A stretch of DNA of 64,000 bases from Aquimarina sp. U1-2 (GTDB taxonomy: Bacteria; Bacteroidota; Bacteroidia; Flavobacteriales; Flavobacteriaceae): positions 62,001-126,000 of the forward strand of contig NZ_JAGKIK010000010.1 of the NCBI RefSeq assembly GCF_017897595.1. Direction: 5' to 3'. Below the pieces are notes generated by a model. The model saw nothing but the letters and a program-made list of their open reading frames with translations. It did no database searches and had not been told where the DNA came from. Positions 17,016 to 26,275 of the stretch are shown one piece after another. The position numbers and the translations under genes are program-made. Positions within the stretch are counted from its first letter, which is position 1; each line of letters opens with the position of its first letter.

Positions 17016-18269
17016 ATGAGAGTATTTAAATTTGGAGGCGCTTCTGTGAAAGATGCACAAGCGGTTAAAAACGTAGTTCGGGTGCTTGAAATTACAGCAG
17101 ATTCTAGCCTGTTAATAGTTGTTTCTGCCATGGGCAAAACTACGAATGCTTTAGAAAAGATTGTCTCGGCTTATCTCAAAAATACCACAGAGCTTACTGC
17201 CTTAATTGCTACGGTAAAAAATCATCATCTAAAAATTGAAGAAGAGCTTTTTGAAAACAAACAGCATCCTGTTTTTCAAAAGACAGAAGATCTGTTCAAC
17301 AAATTAGAAGCTACACTCTCACAAAATAAATCTCAACAATATGATTATGTTTATGATCAGGTGGTAGGTTATGGCGAATTGATTTCAACAACGATTATAA
17401 GTGAGTATTTAAATACCGTGGGATATAAAAACACATGGTTAGATGCCCGGGACATGGTTAAAACCGACAATGCCTACAGAGATGCAAAGGTAGATTGGGA
17501 ACGTACTCAGAAGAATATTATGACCTTAGTTCGTAAAAACGAAATGTTTATCACTCAAGGGTTTATAGGATCTGATACACATAATTTTACAACCACTTTA
17601 GGAAGAGAAGGAAGTGATTACACTGCGGGTATATTTGCGTATTGTCTGGGAGCAGACAGTGTCACTATTTGGAAAGATGTACCCGGAGTGCTAAACGGAG
17701 ATCCACGGGTATTTAAGAACACAGAACTCTTATCTCAAATATCGTATGAAGAAGCTATAGAACTAGCTTTTTATGGAGCTTCTGTAATTCATCCCAAAAC
17801 AATACAGCCCTTGCAGCGCAAAGAAATTCCGCTTCGCGTAAAATCTTTTATAGATCCAACTTCTCAAGGAACATCAGTAGAAAAAGGGCAAGCATTACAC
17901 CCTTATATTCCCTGCTATATTGTTAAAAAAAATCAGATATTGATCTCGTTGTCGTCCCTGGATTTTTCATTTATAGTAGAAGATAACATCAGCGAGATTT
18001 TCAGACTTTTTCATCACTATCAAATTAAAGTGGATTTGATACAAAATTCTGCCATCAGTTTTTCGGTATGCTTAGATGATAAATTCAATCACCTGGATAC
18101 ACTACTGCAACAATTAAAATCAAAATTTAAAGTAACCTTTAATACTGGGGTATCACTATATACCATACGTCATTACACTAAAAAAGCTATTCAAACCTTA
18201 GAAAAGGATAAAGAAATTTTGTTGAAGCAAACCACCAGAGAAACCTACCAGATGATTGTGAGGGAGTAG
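17016..18269 (+). CDS. Aspartate kinase (monofunctional)
   Basis: Phosphorylates aspartate, the first step to lysine, threonine and methionine. The N-terminal KFGGASV motif (residues 5-11) and the block TTLGREGSDYTAGIFAYCL with IWKDVPGVLNGDPR identify the kinase domain; the last about 110 residues carry divergent ACT-like regulatory segments (LISLSSLDFSF). The length, 417 aa, is slightly shorter than LysC of enterics. No fusion to homoserine dehydrogenase. Follows the GNAT gene with 14 bp spacing. Confidence 0.95.
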   Translation: MRVFKFGGASVKDAQAVKNVVRVLEITADSSLLIVVSAMGKTTNALEKIVSAYLKNTTELTALIATVKNHHLKIEEELFENKQHPVFQKTEDLFNKLEATLSQNKSQQYDYVYDQVVGYGELISTTIISEYLNTVGYKNTWLDARDMVKTDNAYRDAKVDWERTQKNIMTLVRKNEMFITQGFIGSDTHNFTTTLGREGSDYTAGIFAYCLGADSVTIWKDVPGVLNGDPRVFKNTELLSQISYEEAIELAFYGASVIHPKTIQPLQRKEIPLRVKSFIDPTSQGTSVEKGQALHPYIPCYIVKKNQILISLSSLDFSFIVEDNISEIFRLFHHYQIKVDLIQNSAISFSVCLDDKFNHLDTLLQQLKSKFKVTFNTGVSLYTIRHYTKKAIQTLEKDKEILLKQTTRETYQMIVRE

Positions 18270-18291
18270 TATTTCAATTCGAGGATTTTGC

Positions 18292-18299
18292 TATATTTG
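18292..18299 (+). promoter_or_regulatory. Bacteroidota -7 box (TATATTTG) of the acyltransferase gene
   Basis: An exact TAnnTTTG match 23 bp before the ATG at 18322, just after the aspartate kinase stop. It suggests the acyltransferase has its own promoter. The -33 TTG is not obvious. Confidence 0.5.
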
Positions 18300-18321
18300 C
18301 AGGTAGCACAAATTGTATTTA

Positions 18322-20127
18322 ATGCCCATTGTCACAGCAAAAGAAATAGCCATAGGGCTTAAACTGGATAAACTTGGTTTTATTGGTACTTTTCTAGGTT
18401 GGCTAATTCTTAAAGTCACTCGATTATCCAAAGTGAATCGTCAATATGATAAGATAAGACATCTTAACGATTTACAATTTTTGGTAAAAGCATTAGAAAT
18501 CCACGGGGTGACTTATGAGATTCCTGAAGAAGACCTGAAAAGGCTGCCTAAAGATGGTGCTTTTATTACGTTGTCTAATCATCCTTTAGGAGGGTTAGAT
18601 GGTATTGTATTGCTCAAATTGATGCTCGAACATCGATCTGATTATAAAATCATTGCTAATTTTTTACTACATAATTTAGATCCTTTAAAGCCTTATATTA
18701 TGCCTGTAAATCCTTTCGAAGACAGGAAGGACAGCAAATCAAGTCATAAAGGAATCAAAGAAGCCATTTTACATCTTCAGCAAGGCAAGCCTTTAGGTAT
18801 TTTTCCTGCGGGAGAAGTTTCTACCTTAAAAGAAGGGAAAAATTATGTGGATAAACCATGGGAACCAGGCGCTATGAGATTGGTACAAAAAGCAAAAGTA
18901 CCGGTAATTCCTATATATTTTCATGCCAAAAACAGTGCGCTTTTCTATCGCTTGGCCTCTATTAGCGATACGTTGCGAACAGCAAAACTGCCTAGTGAAT
19001 TATTCTCTCAAGAAAATCGGGTGATCAAGGTAAGAATAGGAAACCCGGTATCTGTAAAAGATCAAGAAGAATATACCGACTTAAAAGATTTTACTAATTT
19101 TTTAAGAAAGAAAACCTATATGCTGGCGAATCCTTTTGAAAAAAAGACCCTGCGAGAATCAATACCCAATCTAAAAATACCAAAGTCTCCTAAGCAAATA
19201 GCCGGAGAAGCAAACACCCAGATTATTGAGTCAGAACTGCAGTTTTGTCGAGATCACGATAAGCGATTGCTCACTAGTAAGAATTATGAGGTTTTTTTGG
19301 CACAGAAAAAATATATTCCCAATATTTTAAATGAAATAGGAAGGCTACGAGAAATAACGTTCAGAGCCATTGGCGAGGGAACCAACAATTCGATCGATCT
19401 GGATAAATTCGACGACTATTATCATCACATGTTTTTATGGGATAATGATGCAAAACGTTTAGTTGGCGCTTACCGAATGGGCATGGGATCTAAAATTTAT
19501 AGCAATTTCGGGATTGATGGATTTTACTTACAGGATTTATTTCGCTTCGAACCCGAATTACACAAGATGATGAGCCAATCGATAGAAATGGGTAGGGCAT
19601 TTATTATCAAAGAGTACCAACAACGGCCAATGCCTCTATTTTTACTTTGGAAAGGTATTGTACATTGTACCTTACGATTTCCTGAGCATAAATACCTTAT
19701 AGGTGGTGTAAGTATTAGTAATAAATTTAGTAGCTTTTCTAAATCGCTAATGATAGAGTTCATGAAATCTCATTATTATGACCCCTATGTCGCACAGTAT
19801 GTACATCCGAAGAAAGAATTTAAGGTAAAATTAAAAGACGCTGATAAGGATTTTGTATTTGATGAAAGCAAAAGTGATTTAAATAAATTTGATAAAATTA
19901 TTGATGAGGTAGAACCAGGAAGCCTTCGTATCCCTGTACTGATCAAAAAATATATTAAACAAAATGCAAAAGTAGTCGCATTTAATGTCGATCCGTTATT
20001 CAATAATGCAGTAGATGGGCTTATGTATATTAGGATAGCTGATTTACCAGAAAGCACCGTAAAACCGGTTATGGAAGAATTTCAGGCTGAATTAGAGCAG
20101 AAATATTTCAAAAACGTAGATAAATAG
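18322..20127 (+). CDS. Bifunctional acyltransferase, OlsF-like (ornithine lipid type)
   Basis: A 601-aa two-domain protein. Residues about 60-270 form a PlsC-type acyltransferase with NHPLGGLDG (the HxxxxD box as HPLGGLD) and a later FPAGEVS block. Residues about 310-560 form a GNAT-like acyl-ACP acyltransferase related to OlsB/hemolysin-type enzymes (REITFRAIGEGTNNS, DLFRFEP, MGRAFI). This order is the one described for OlsF, where the C-terminal domain N-acylates ornithine and the N-terminal domain adds the second acyl chain. A TTG at 18313 also opens the frame; the ATG at 18322 is preferred. Ornithine lipid synthesis is likely, not proven. Confidence 0.82.
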   Translation: MPIVTAKEIAIGLKLDKLGFIGTFLGWLILKVTRLSKVNRQYDKIRHLNDLQFLVKALEIHGVTYEIPEEDLKRLPKDGAFITLSNHPLGGLDGIVLLKLMLEHRSDYKIIANFLLHNLDPLKPYIMPVNPFEDRKDSKSSHKGIKEAILHLQQGKPLGIFPAGEVSTLKEGKNYVDKPWEPGAMRLVQKAKVPVIPIYFHAKNSALFYRLASISDTLRTAKLPSELFSQENRVIKVRIGNPVSVKDQEEYTDLKDFTNFLRKKTYMLANPFEKKTLRESIPNLKIPKSPKQIAGEANTQIIESELQFCRDHDKRLLTSKNYEVFLAQKKYIPNILNEIGRLREITFRAIGEGTNNSIDLDKFDDYYHHMFLWDNDAKRLVGAYRMGMGSKIYSNFGIDGFYLQDLFRFEPELHKMMSQSIEMGRAFIIKEYQQRPMPLFLLWKGIVHCTLRFPEHKYLIGGVSISNKFSSFSKSLMIEFMKSHYYDPYVAQYVHPKKEFKVKLKDADKDFVFDESKSDLNKFDKIIDEVEPGSLRIPVLIKKYIKQNAKVVAFNVDPLFNNAVDGLMYIRIADLPESTVKPVMEEFQAELEQKYFKNVDK

Positions 20128-20221
20128 CGCTAACAATATGTATTTTTTCCAGCGTTTTCAAAATTTAAGTACTTGCTTAATCCCTAATTTCTAGATCGAT
20201 AACCTTAACCTAATTATACTA

Positions 20222-21433
20222 ATGACTGTTCAATACATTTACTTTGCCATCGCTCTTTTAGGGATAGTATTATTTTTCTTTTTGAGTAAGAAGTTTTTTA
20301 ATTGGCTTCAAAGACGAATTAGTACTATCGAACATAATATTTTCTTCGGAAACCAAAAAATTGCCCAGTTTTTTAGGTTTATCACGCCACGACGAGAACG
20401 ACATATTCTTAAATTTGTTATTCGGCTACTTCGCATTTCTATCTATATCACTTTTTTAATTTTATACCTTCCGTTTTTATTTAGTTTGGTGCCGCAAACA
20501 CGCGAATATGCTGATATCGTTATAGAATACATTAAAAAACCGTTACTATTTATCTATCATGGGATCGTAGGATTTATACCTAATCTGTTTTTCATTTTAG
20601 TCATCTTTTTCTTGACCAGATACGTGTTGCGATTTTTGAAATATGTCACCAACGAACTAGAACGTGAAGCGGTTAAACTCGATGGTTTTCATGCTGATTG
20701 GGCACGCCCTACTTTTAATTTGCTTAGAGTAGTCATTATTGCTTTTTCGGTTATTATAATTTTTCCGTATATACCCGGTTCAGATTCTCCTGCTTTTAAA
20801 GGAGTTTCGATATTTTTTGGAGTACTGTTTTCTTTGGGTTCAACTTCGGCGATTTCAAATATAGTGGCAGGAATTGTTATTACCTATATGCGGCCTTTTA
20901 AAGTGGGGGATAGGGTACAGATCGGAGATACCATTGGCGATGTAATCGATAAAAGCCTTTTGGTCACTCGTGTAAAAACTATTAAGAATTTAAACATAAC
21001 AGTACCCAATTCTTCAATTTTAGGAAATCATATCATTAATTTCACAAAAAACGCGAAAGAAGATATTGGTATCATTCTACATACCTCTGTGACTATTGGC
21101 TATGATGTAGTAAGCAACGAAGTATTAAAAGCCCTAATAGAAGGCGCAAAAAAAACAGAATTTATTTTACAAGAGCCTTCGCCATTCGTTTTAATTAAAA
21201 GTCTAGATGACTTTTATGTCAATTATGAAATTAACGCTTACACCCAAAACCCTGAAAAATCGGCGTTGATTTATTCTATGCTGCATGAACATATAAAAAA
21301 TGCACTACATGATGCCGGAATTGAAATTTTATCTCCACATTATCATGCGGTAAGAGATGGAAACATGCTTACGGTGCCTTCGCATAATGTACCCGATACC
21401 TATTCGAAACCAGGCTTCAAAATCGAGAAATGA
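20222..21433 (+). CDS. MscS-family mechanosensitive ion channel
   Basis: A 403-aa inner membrane protein with an N-terminal anchor, two further helices near residues 75-150, and the conserved MscS pore and beta-domain region: SLGSTSAISNIVAGIVITYMRPF followed by KVGDRVQIGDTIGDV, then ITVPNSSILGNHIINF. The C-terminal part is the cytoplasmic alpha/beta vestibule. Function: release of solutes on osmotic downshock. Stop lies 26 bp from the convergent arsC-like gene. Possibly its own transcription unit after a 94-bp gap. Confidence 0.92.
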   Translation: MTVQYIYFAIALLGIVLFFFLSKKFFNWLQRRISTIEHNIFFGNQKIAQFFRFITPRRERHILKFVIRLLRISIYITFLILYLPFLFSLVPQTREYADIVIEYIKKPLLFIYHGIVGFIPNLFFILVIFFLTRYVLRFLKYVTNELEREAVKLDGFHADWARPTFNLLRVVIIAFSVIIIFPYIPGSDSPAFKGVSIFFGVLFSLGSTSAISNIVAGIVITYMRPFKVGDRVQIGDTIGDVIDKSLLVTRVKTIKNLNITVPNSSILGNHIINFTKNAKEDIGIILHTSVTIGYDVVSNEVLKALIEGAKKTEFILQEPSPFVLIKSLDDFYVNYEINAYTQNPEKSALIYSMLHEHIKNALHDAGIEILSPHYHAVRDGNMLTVPSHNVPDTYSKPGFKIEK

Positions 21434-21459
21434 TGTAGTTAAAGCGTAATACTGCTAGT

Positions 21460-21885
21460 TTACGCAATAGCCTTCGGCAGTTCTCGCTTCACAAAATCTT
21501 TACAATATTCTTTAATCTGGTTTCTGGTTTTAGTAAAAGCTGCGTGAATTTCCTCTTGGGATCCTTCTACCTTTGAAGGATCGAAAAAGTTGTAATGTAA
21601 CCGCTTTCCTTTACCAGGGAAAAAGGGACATTGTTCTTTGGCATTGTCACATACCGTAATGATATACTCAAATTTAATGTTTTGATATTCATCTAAATGA
21701 TTAGAGGTGTGTTTCGAAATATCAATACCGTCTTCTTGCATGATTGTAATGGCTTTTGGATTTACACCATGAGTTTCTACTCCGGCACTATAAATTATAG
21801 CTTGTTCTTTTGCAAAATGTTTTAAGTAGCCCTCTGCCATTTGGCTGCGACAAGAATTTCCTGTGCATAATACTAAAATATTCAT
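21460..21885 (-). CDS. arsC: Arsenate reductase, low-molecular-weight phosphatase type (thioredoxin-coupled)
   Basis: 141 aa with the phosphatase loop CTGNSCRSQMAEG at residues 7-19 (catalytic Cys and Arg) and two downstream Cys in VCDNAKEQCPFFPG, the redox relay of thioredoxin-linked ArsC, plus the catalytic Asp region FFDPSKVEG. Reduces arsenate to arsenite. It is the third gene of an ArsR/DUF6428/ArsC set on the minus strand, 177 bp after the previous one. No arsenite pump (ACR3/ArsB) follows; the convergent gene is a channel, so efflux must be encoded elsewhere. Confidence 0.9.
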   Translation of the reverse strand: MNILVLCTGNSCRSQMAEGYLKHFAKEQAIIYSAGVETHGVNPKAITIMQEDGIDISKHTSNHLDEYQNIKFEYIITVCDNAKEQCPFFPGKGKRLHYNFFDPSKVEGSQEEIHAAFTKTRNQIKEYCKDFVKRELPKAIA

Positions 21886-22062
21886 CTTTATGTGTGGTTA
21901 CAAATTTAATTTACTTCTTCTTTCTAAAACAATGTTATTAAACCATTACTATAAACATTGCCTATTTTTTCATACGCGTCTTTAATTTTAATCAATATTT
22001 ACTTACAAAGTTAATTGCAAAAATTATGGACAAGCGAAAGCAATGTTAGTAAGGCGAATATT

Positions 22063-22548
22063 TTAACAACACCCGCTTCCTGCTGCACAATTATCGGCAT
22101 TAGCTATAGTTGTTTCTGGTATTCCACAAACCTCTTTGGCTTTGCAATCTGTTGGGTTTACGGCCAATTTGATAATGAGACTATTTTCTTTGACTAAAAA
22201 CCCTGTGACATGTAATTGTGCGGTATGAAATTGTGAGTTACCATACTCAATTCTTACTTGTGCTTCCATTACATAATCTTTCATCGTCCCCACCTTTTTT
22301 AAAATAGCAAGTGCTTTATACGAACTCATAAAATCGGCTTTGCCTAGCTCGGTAGGGCTCTCCCAAAGCTGAATTACAGTTTCTCTCCACGAGTCTGTTC
22401 CTGCACCGCAATCTACAGCTTCTACGGTAACATGTTTAACCTCGGTGATGTGGTAATTAGTGCCTACTAACATTCCAGGTGCATACTCAAATACTAATGA
22501 TTTATCCTGGTGCTCGGCTAATAAAGTAATAAATTCAGATGTATTCAT
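22063..22548 (-). CDS. DUF6428-like protein with Cys-rich tail
   Basis: 161 aa, soluble. It resembles the DUF6428 family usually found between an ArsR regulator and ArsC in Bacteroidota ars operons. The C-terminus has DCKAKEVCG and a final NCAAGSGCC, with Cys also in DCGAGTD, which would suit binding of arsenite or another soft metal. Family function is unknown. 26 bp after arsR. Confidence 0.7.
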   Translation of the reverse strand: MNTSEFITLLAEHQDKSLVFEYAPGMLVGTNYHITEVKHVTVEAVDCGAGTDSWRETVIQLWESPTELGKADFMSSYKALAILKKVGTMKDYVMEAQVRIEYGNSQFHTAQLHVTGFLVKENSLIIKLAVNPTDCKAKEVCGIPETTIANADNCAAGSGCC

Positions 22549-22574
22549 AGTTTGATATATTTAGGCTACTTACT

Positions 22575-22898
22575 TTAGCAGCAATTGTGTTTTGTTGTAT
22601 TGAAAAAAGTGTTTAAGGATTCTTGTAACTCGTTCCAACGATCAAGGTCTATACAATAACACATACGTTTACCTTCAATTTCCCCTTTGAGTAATCCAAT
22701 ACTTTTTAGTTCTTTAAGGTGTTGAGAGATCGTAGCTTGCGCCAAGCCGATTTCATCCACAAGATCATTGCAAATACAAGCATTTTGTTTGCTGATGTAT
22801 TGTAAAATTGCTATGCGGGCTGGATGCCCTAATATTTTAAAAAACTGAGCCAACTCATTTTGATGGATATCAAAGATTTGCGTTTTTGTAATTCCCAT
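22575..22898 (-). CDS. arsR: ArsR-family metalloid-responsive repressor
   Basis: A 107-aa winged-helix repressor (FKILGHPARIAIL, GLAQATISQHLKELKSIGLL, then EGKRMCYCID). Candidate sensor cysteines are the ACIC pair near residue 40, MCYC in the wing and the terminal NCC. The frame extends to 22955, but the ATG at 22898 sits next to the operator palindrome at 22913-22928, so the longer start would run through it. Represses its own operon until arsenite or antimonite binds (family knowledge). Confidence 0.9.
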   Translation of the reverse strand: MGITKTQIFDIHQNELAQFFKILGHPARIAILQYISKQNACICNDLVDEIGLAQATISQHLKELKSIGLLKGEIEGKRMCYCIDLDRWNELQESLNTFFNTTKHNCC

Positions 22899-22912
22899 TT
22901 TATTATTTATAT

Positions 22913-22928
22913 ATCGCAATATTACGAT
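22913..22928. promoter_or_regulatory. Operator palindrome of the arsR operon
   Basis: ATCGCAATATTACGAT, an inverted repeat with one mismatched pair, 15 bp before the arsR ATG. This is the usual form and position of ArsR-family operators in Bacteroidota. Confidence 0.75.
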
Positions 22929-22979
22929 GTATTTTTGAAATAAAAAAGTCAGCAATAGTATTTCTGACTTTTTATTATT

Positions 22980-23351
22980 TTAGAACCAGGGTTTTCGGCC
23001 TACTTGATAGGTTTGATAAAACTCTTCATCAGATTTGGTAAGGTACATAATTCCTTCTATGAGTCCCACAATCCACGAGATCGAAGATGTAATACCGCAA
23101 GTAAATATACCTAATATACCCAATACAAGCATGATAACACCTTCTTTGGTATAGCCTAGAACAAATTTATGTATTCCAAGCGTTCCCAAGATGATACCAA
23201 GAATTCCTGCTAACAATTTTTTATTATCTTGAGATCCAAAGGCTTCTTTTGCATTTTCTGCAAATTCATTAGCCGTATCTTTTACGGTTTCAGCTGCTTC
23301 TTCAGCACCTTTTTTAATATCGTCTCCCAAATTCTTGTTTTCTTCACTCAT
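22980..23351 (-). CDS. TM2 domain-containing membrane protein
   Basis: 123 aa. Residues 1-42 are a charged amphipathic helix rich in Ala/Glu/Lys; residues 45-105 form the TM2 module: helix LLAGILGIILGTLGIHKFVLG, a short loop, then MLVLGILGIFTCGITSSISW. The GIHKFVLG motif is the TM2 hallmark. These proteins are common and mostly uncharacterised. The stop lies just upstream of the ars operator, but both are on the minus strand and separate units. Confidence 0.85.
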   Translation of the reverse strand: MSEENKNLGDDIKKGAEEAAETVKDTANEFAENAKEAFGSQDNKKLLAGILGIILGTLGIHKFVLGYTKEGVIMLVLGILGIFTCGITSSISWIVGLIEGIMYLTKSDEEFYQTYQVGRKPWF

Positions 23352-23533
23352 GTTGTTTGATTAATTGATTAATTGTAGAAAAATACGAAAAAAAAGTTTC
23401 TTGACTCAAACTAGCCTAAAAAAAGGTCAAATGATACGTTGCTTGCGTATTCTTTTCTGGTATGACTTACGAGATTTATTTATCTTTTTTGATATTTAAT
23501 TGACTTTTATTCGTTTCATTTATCGCTTTAAAT

Positions 23534-23597
23534 GGTCAAACGAATCACCAATTAAACATATTGGTGCGTATCATCCCTATTAGTATAGCTCATTTTA
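23534..23597 (-). repeat. Leader repeat, copy 3 (degenerate)
   Basis: Read on the minus strand it matches the leader repeats at 24287-24352 and 54784-54850, with a perfect CACCAAT/ATTGGTG hairpin in place of their imperfect ones. Unlike those, no full gene follows: the ATG at about 23525 opens only a seven-codon frame. Lies in the gap 23352-23747, which otherwise holds nothing recognisable. Confidence 0.6.
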
Positions 23598-23747
23598 TAA
23601 CTTAGTTCTTCTATAGATGTATCCAGAAAATGAATCTTCATAGCTTCTCTGCGTTATTTCATTACTACCTGTCTTTCTAGCAGAAGAGTTCAACTATATT
23701 CCTTTGGGGTATTGACTTGATATTATATGGTTAAATTGATGCTATTT

Positions 23748-24260
23748 TTAGTTTTGTTTGCGCTGCAAAATTACTGCTGAAATCAACGATACTATAAATC
23801 CAATGATCAAAACCGTAGCGAACATGAGAAAAAAATTGAAAAAAGTGTTGGAGAATAGCTCTTTTTGGGATTCTAGTTTTTCTAGTTCAATTTGAAATTC
23901 TGCTTCAGATAGCGTGTTTCTTAATGTATCGACATGATGCATATAATATTCGGTTACAAAATCTGGATGAATATATTTGATATAGATCACATCTAAAATC
24001 CCAAATGATAACCCGGCTATTAACGAAATAACGACGCCTATCCATAAGGCTGTGCCAAAGGATACAATACCCTTGTTTTCATGATCTCTATAGTATCTAA
24101 TTCCGAAGTAAATAAATACTAAAGATACTACCATAGTGGTATATCCAATAGCTTCCTGGATGGTGTAGTCAAAATTTTTACCTATAAACCATCCTACCAG
24201 GGCAAGTGAGCATAGGGTTATTGCACTATAGGTTCCGTAACGAATAATTGTATGTTTCAT
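23748..24260 (-). CDS. DUF4199 membrane protein
   Basis: 170 aa with four transmembrane helices (residues about 8-28, 38-55, 68-92, 140-165) and a charged loop between the third and fourth. The FGTALWIGVVISLIAGL region is typical of DUF4199 proteins, widespread in Bacteroidota and of unknown function. It is followed upstream by the LuxR-type gene, a frequent pairing. Its 5' leader (24261-24352) matches that of the alginate lyase-like gene at 52406-54757. Confidence 0.8.
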   Translation of the reverse strand: MKHTIIRYGTYSAITLCSLALVGWFIGKNFDYTIQEAIGYTTMVVSLVFIYFGIRYYRDHENKGIVSFGTALWIGVVISLIAGLSFGILDVIYIKYIHPDFVTEYYMHHVDTLRNTLSEAEFQIELEKLESQKELFSNTFFNFFLMFATVLIIGFIVSLISAVILQRKQN

Positions 24261-24286
24261 CTGTTTATCTTTTTTGTTTTTTAGTA

Positions 24287-24352
24287 GTCAGATGGAATCG
24301 CCATGTAATCATATGGGTGGGTTTCATCATCATTGCTATGGCTTATTTCGTA
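24287..24352 (-). repeat. Leader repeat, copy 1, before the DUF4199 gene
   Basis: About 66 bp, ending 27 bp before the DUF4199 start. Minus strand contains CGATTCCATCTGAC and an imperfect dyad CCCATATGATTACATGG. The match to copy 2 at 54784-54850 continues through the A-rich stretch up to the start codon, so the whole 5' leader is shared. Confidence 0.7.
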
Positions 24353-24448
24353 TTTTGAAATAGCCTCTATTCTTCAAAAGTAGGTGTAGGTTACAGTTTT
24401 AGGATCATACTTTAGTATGAATTGTAACAAAGTAAGCATTTGGTTTCT

Positions 24449-24862
24449 TTATAAAGGTAATATTTGCAGCTGTTTTGCAATCTGAATGGCTTGGGTACGT
24501 CGTTTAGCATCTAATTTAAGCAATACATTAGATACATGTGTTTTAATAGTACTTTCTGAAACGAATAATTTTTCGGCAATTTCTTTATTCGAGAGTCCCG
24601 AGGCGATTTGACAAAGTACTTCATACTCGCGTTTGCTCAATCCTAATTCTTGGATTTTCTTGTGATCTATGGCTAAAGGTTGTTTTTTCGGGAATAGTAC
24701 TCTTTTTTTTATAATGATTCCGATACCCAAGAAGGTTATTGCTACTATCGCGAGTATGGTTTCAATAGAAGCGTCTCTCATAAACAAAGTATACCTACTG
24801 ATTCTAAAAAGCGCCAATAGAGCCAAAATGAGTGCTGTAAAAATTAGAATTGTTTTTTTCAC
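24449..24862 (-). CDS. Membrane-anchored LuxR-type HTH regulator
   Basis: 137 aa. Two transmembrane helices (residues about 4-20 and 32-52) precede a LuxR/FixJ HTH: LGLSKREYEVLCQIASGLSN, then KEIAEKLFVSESTIKTHVSN. There is no receiver domain, so it is a small membrane-tethered regulator of the type found beside DUF4199 genes; the membrane pair may act together. Start is GTG at 24862. DUF4199 lies 188 bp downstream with its own leader repeat between. Confidence 0.85.
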   Translation of the reverse strand: MKKTILIFTALILALLALFRISRYTLFMRDASIETILAIVAITFLGIGIIIKKRVLFPKKQPLAIDHKKIQELGLSKREYEVLCQIASGLSNKEIAEKLFVSESTIKTHVSNVLLKLDAKRRTQAIQIAKQLQILPL

Positions 24863-24918
24863 CTGGTTAATTTATAAAACTTAATATGAATATCCGTAAT
24901 TTAACCTAAACAGTTTGC

Positions 24919-25023
24919 GTCAAGCTGAATACTGAAACGAGTTCAGCACAGGCTTGTTTCAGCTTCTCATCTCAATGTACTGAAAATAAACTTGATGAGA
25001 TCCTGAAATGAATTCAGGATGAC
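24919..25023. repeat. Palindromic intergenic repeat (CTGAA...TTCAG family)
   Basis: Contains GATCCTGAAATGAATTCAGGATGAC at its right end (25008-25023 plus preceding bases) and inverted copies of CTGAAACGAGTTCAGC on the left. Related to 30914-31001. It occupies the middle of the gap 24863-25277, the rest of which shows no gene. Confidence 0.6.
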
Positions 25024-25277
25024 TTCTGAGTTAAATTTTAGGTATAATAACGGACAATCAATAAAATTAACTTCATATTATAATAATATAAGCAGACTTA
25101 TTTTTACCCTAATATTAGTTCTTAAATTGAATAGTTGAGAAGGGGTTTAATGATATAGTTGTTTGAGTTGATTCAAATGATGATAATATCGTTTCTTTTG
25201 CCTATGCTTATTTTTAATTCCGTGCTATACTAATGCTATTTGTTTTGAATCCTTCGTATATATTGAGAATACGGTTT

Positions 25278-26219
25278 TTAACAAAAGGCGATTTTTATTT
25301 TATCGACTATAGTTTGTGCCAATTTTTCTTTGGACTCTACTGTCCATCCTGCTACATGCGGACTTAAAATCACATTTTCCATTCGAAGTAATTCACGAAA
25401 AGCCTGAGGCATTTCGTTGTGATAATTAAATAAATTTTCAAACGAGGATTTTTCATATTCCAGAACATCCAATCCTGCACCAAGAACGTTACCATTTTGT
25501 ATAGCTGCTACCAAATCTTGAGTAACTACACTTTTACCCCGGGCGGTATTGATCAACCAAAATGGTTTTTTAAACTGCCGAATAAATTTTTTATTAATCA
25601 TACCAATAGTTTCAGGAGTTTCGGGAGTGTGCAGGCTCAAAACATCTGTTTTTTCAAAAATGTCCTCAATCTGAACCTGAGTAGCATCCTCATTTCCCAC
25701 GTGATCCAAAATGTCATAACAGATCACTTCGACTGTAAATCCTTTAAGTTTTTTCGCAAAAGCTTGCCCCATATGCCCATATCCTATAATTCCAACTGTT
25801 TTGCCATCAAGTTCTAAGCCGCGGTGTTCTTCGCGAAGCCATTTCCCTTGCCGTACGCTTTGATCGGCTTGGTTTAATTTATTAAATAATGACAATATCA
25901 TGCCGAGTGCGTGTTCTGCAACAGCATTTCGGTTTCCTTGGGGAGCATTAAAAAGTTGAATTCCTAGTTTTTGAGCATAATCTGTATCTATATTTTCGAG
26001 TCCGGCACCAACCCGACCGATAAATTTTAGGTTTTTAGCCTTATCCAGAAAAGTTTTATCTATCATAAATCGACTTCGAATTATAATTCCGTCATAATTA
26101 GAAATTTTGGATTCAATTTCAGATTTAGAGGATTGATAATCTTCATCATTTTCAAAACCAGCTTCTTGAAGTTGTTTTATTAACAAAGCATGATTGGTAT
26201 CTAGGTGAAGGATTTTCAT
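25278..26219 (-). CDS. D-2-hydroxyacid dehydrogenase (phosphoglycerate-dehydrogenase-like)
   Basis: 313 aa. NAD-binding GIIGYGHMG (about residue 143), substrate Arg in INTARG (about 225), and the catalytic Glu/His pair in the regions GLDVLEYEK and LSPHVAGWTVES identify the D-isomer-specific 2-hydroxyacid dehydrogenase fold. It lacks the C-terminal ACT domain of long SerA enzymes, so it may be a short-form 3-phosphoglycerate dehydrogenase or act on another 2-hydroxyacid. Single gene, no serC beside it. Confidence 0.88.
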   Translation of the reverse strand: MKILHLDTNHALLIKQLQEAGFENDEDYQSSKSEIESKISNYDGIIIRSRFMIDKTFLDKAKNLKFIGRVGAGLENIDTDYAQKLGIQLFNAPQGNRNAVAEHALGMILSLFNKLNQADQSVRQGKWLREEHRGLELDGKTVGIIGYGHMGQAFAKKLKGFTVEVICYDILDHVGNEDATQVQIEDIFEKTDVLSLHTPETPETIGMINKKFIRQFKKPFWLINTARGKSVVTQDLVAAIQNGNVLGAGLDVLEYEKSSFENLFNYHNEMPQAFRELLRMENVILSPHVAGWTVESKEKLAQTIVDKIKIAFC

Positions 26220-26275
26220 GTGTTTTTCTCGATATTCGAATTACAAAATAGCTAAAGAACAGTAAATCTATTCAT

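Noticed and set aside
24863..25277. Possible gene in the 415-bp gap between LuxR-type and dehydrogenase genes
   Set aside because: Only a palindromic repeat is present; no frame with start and coding-like composition.
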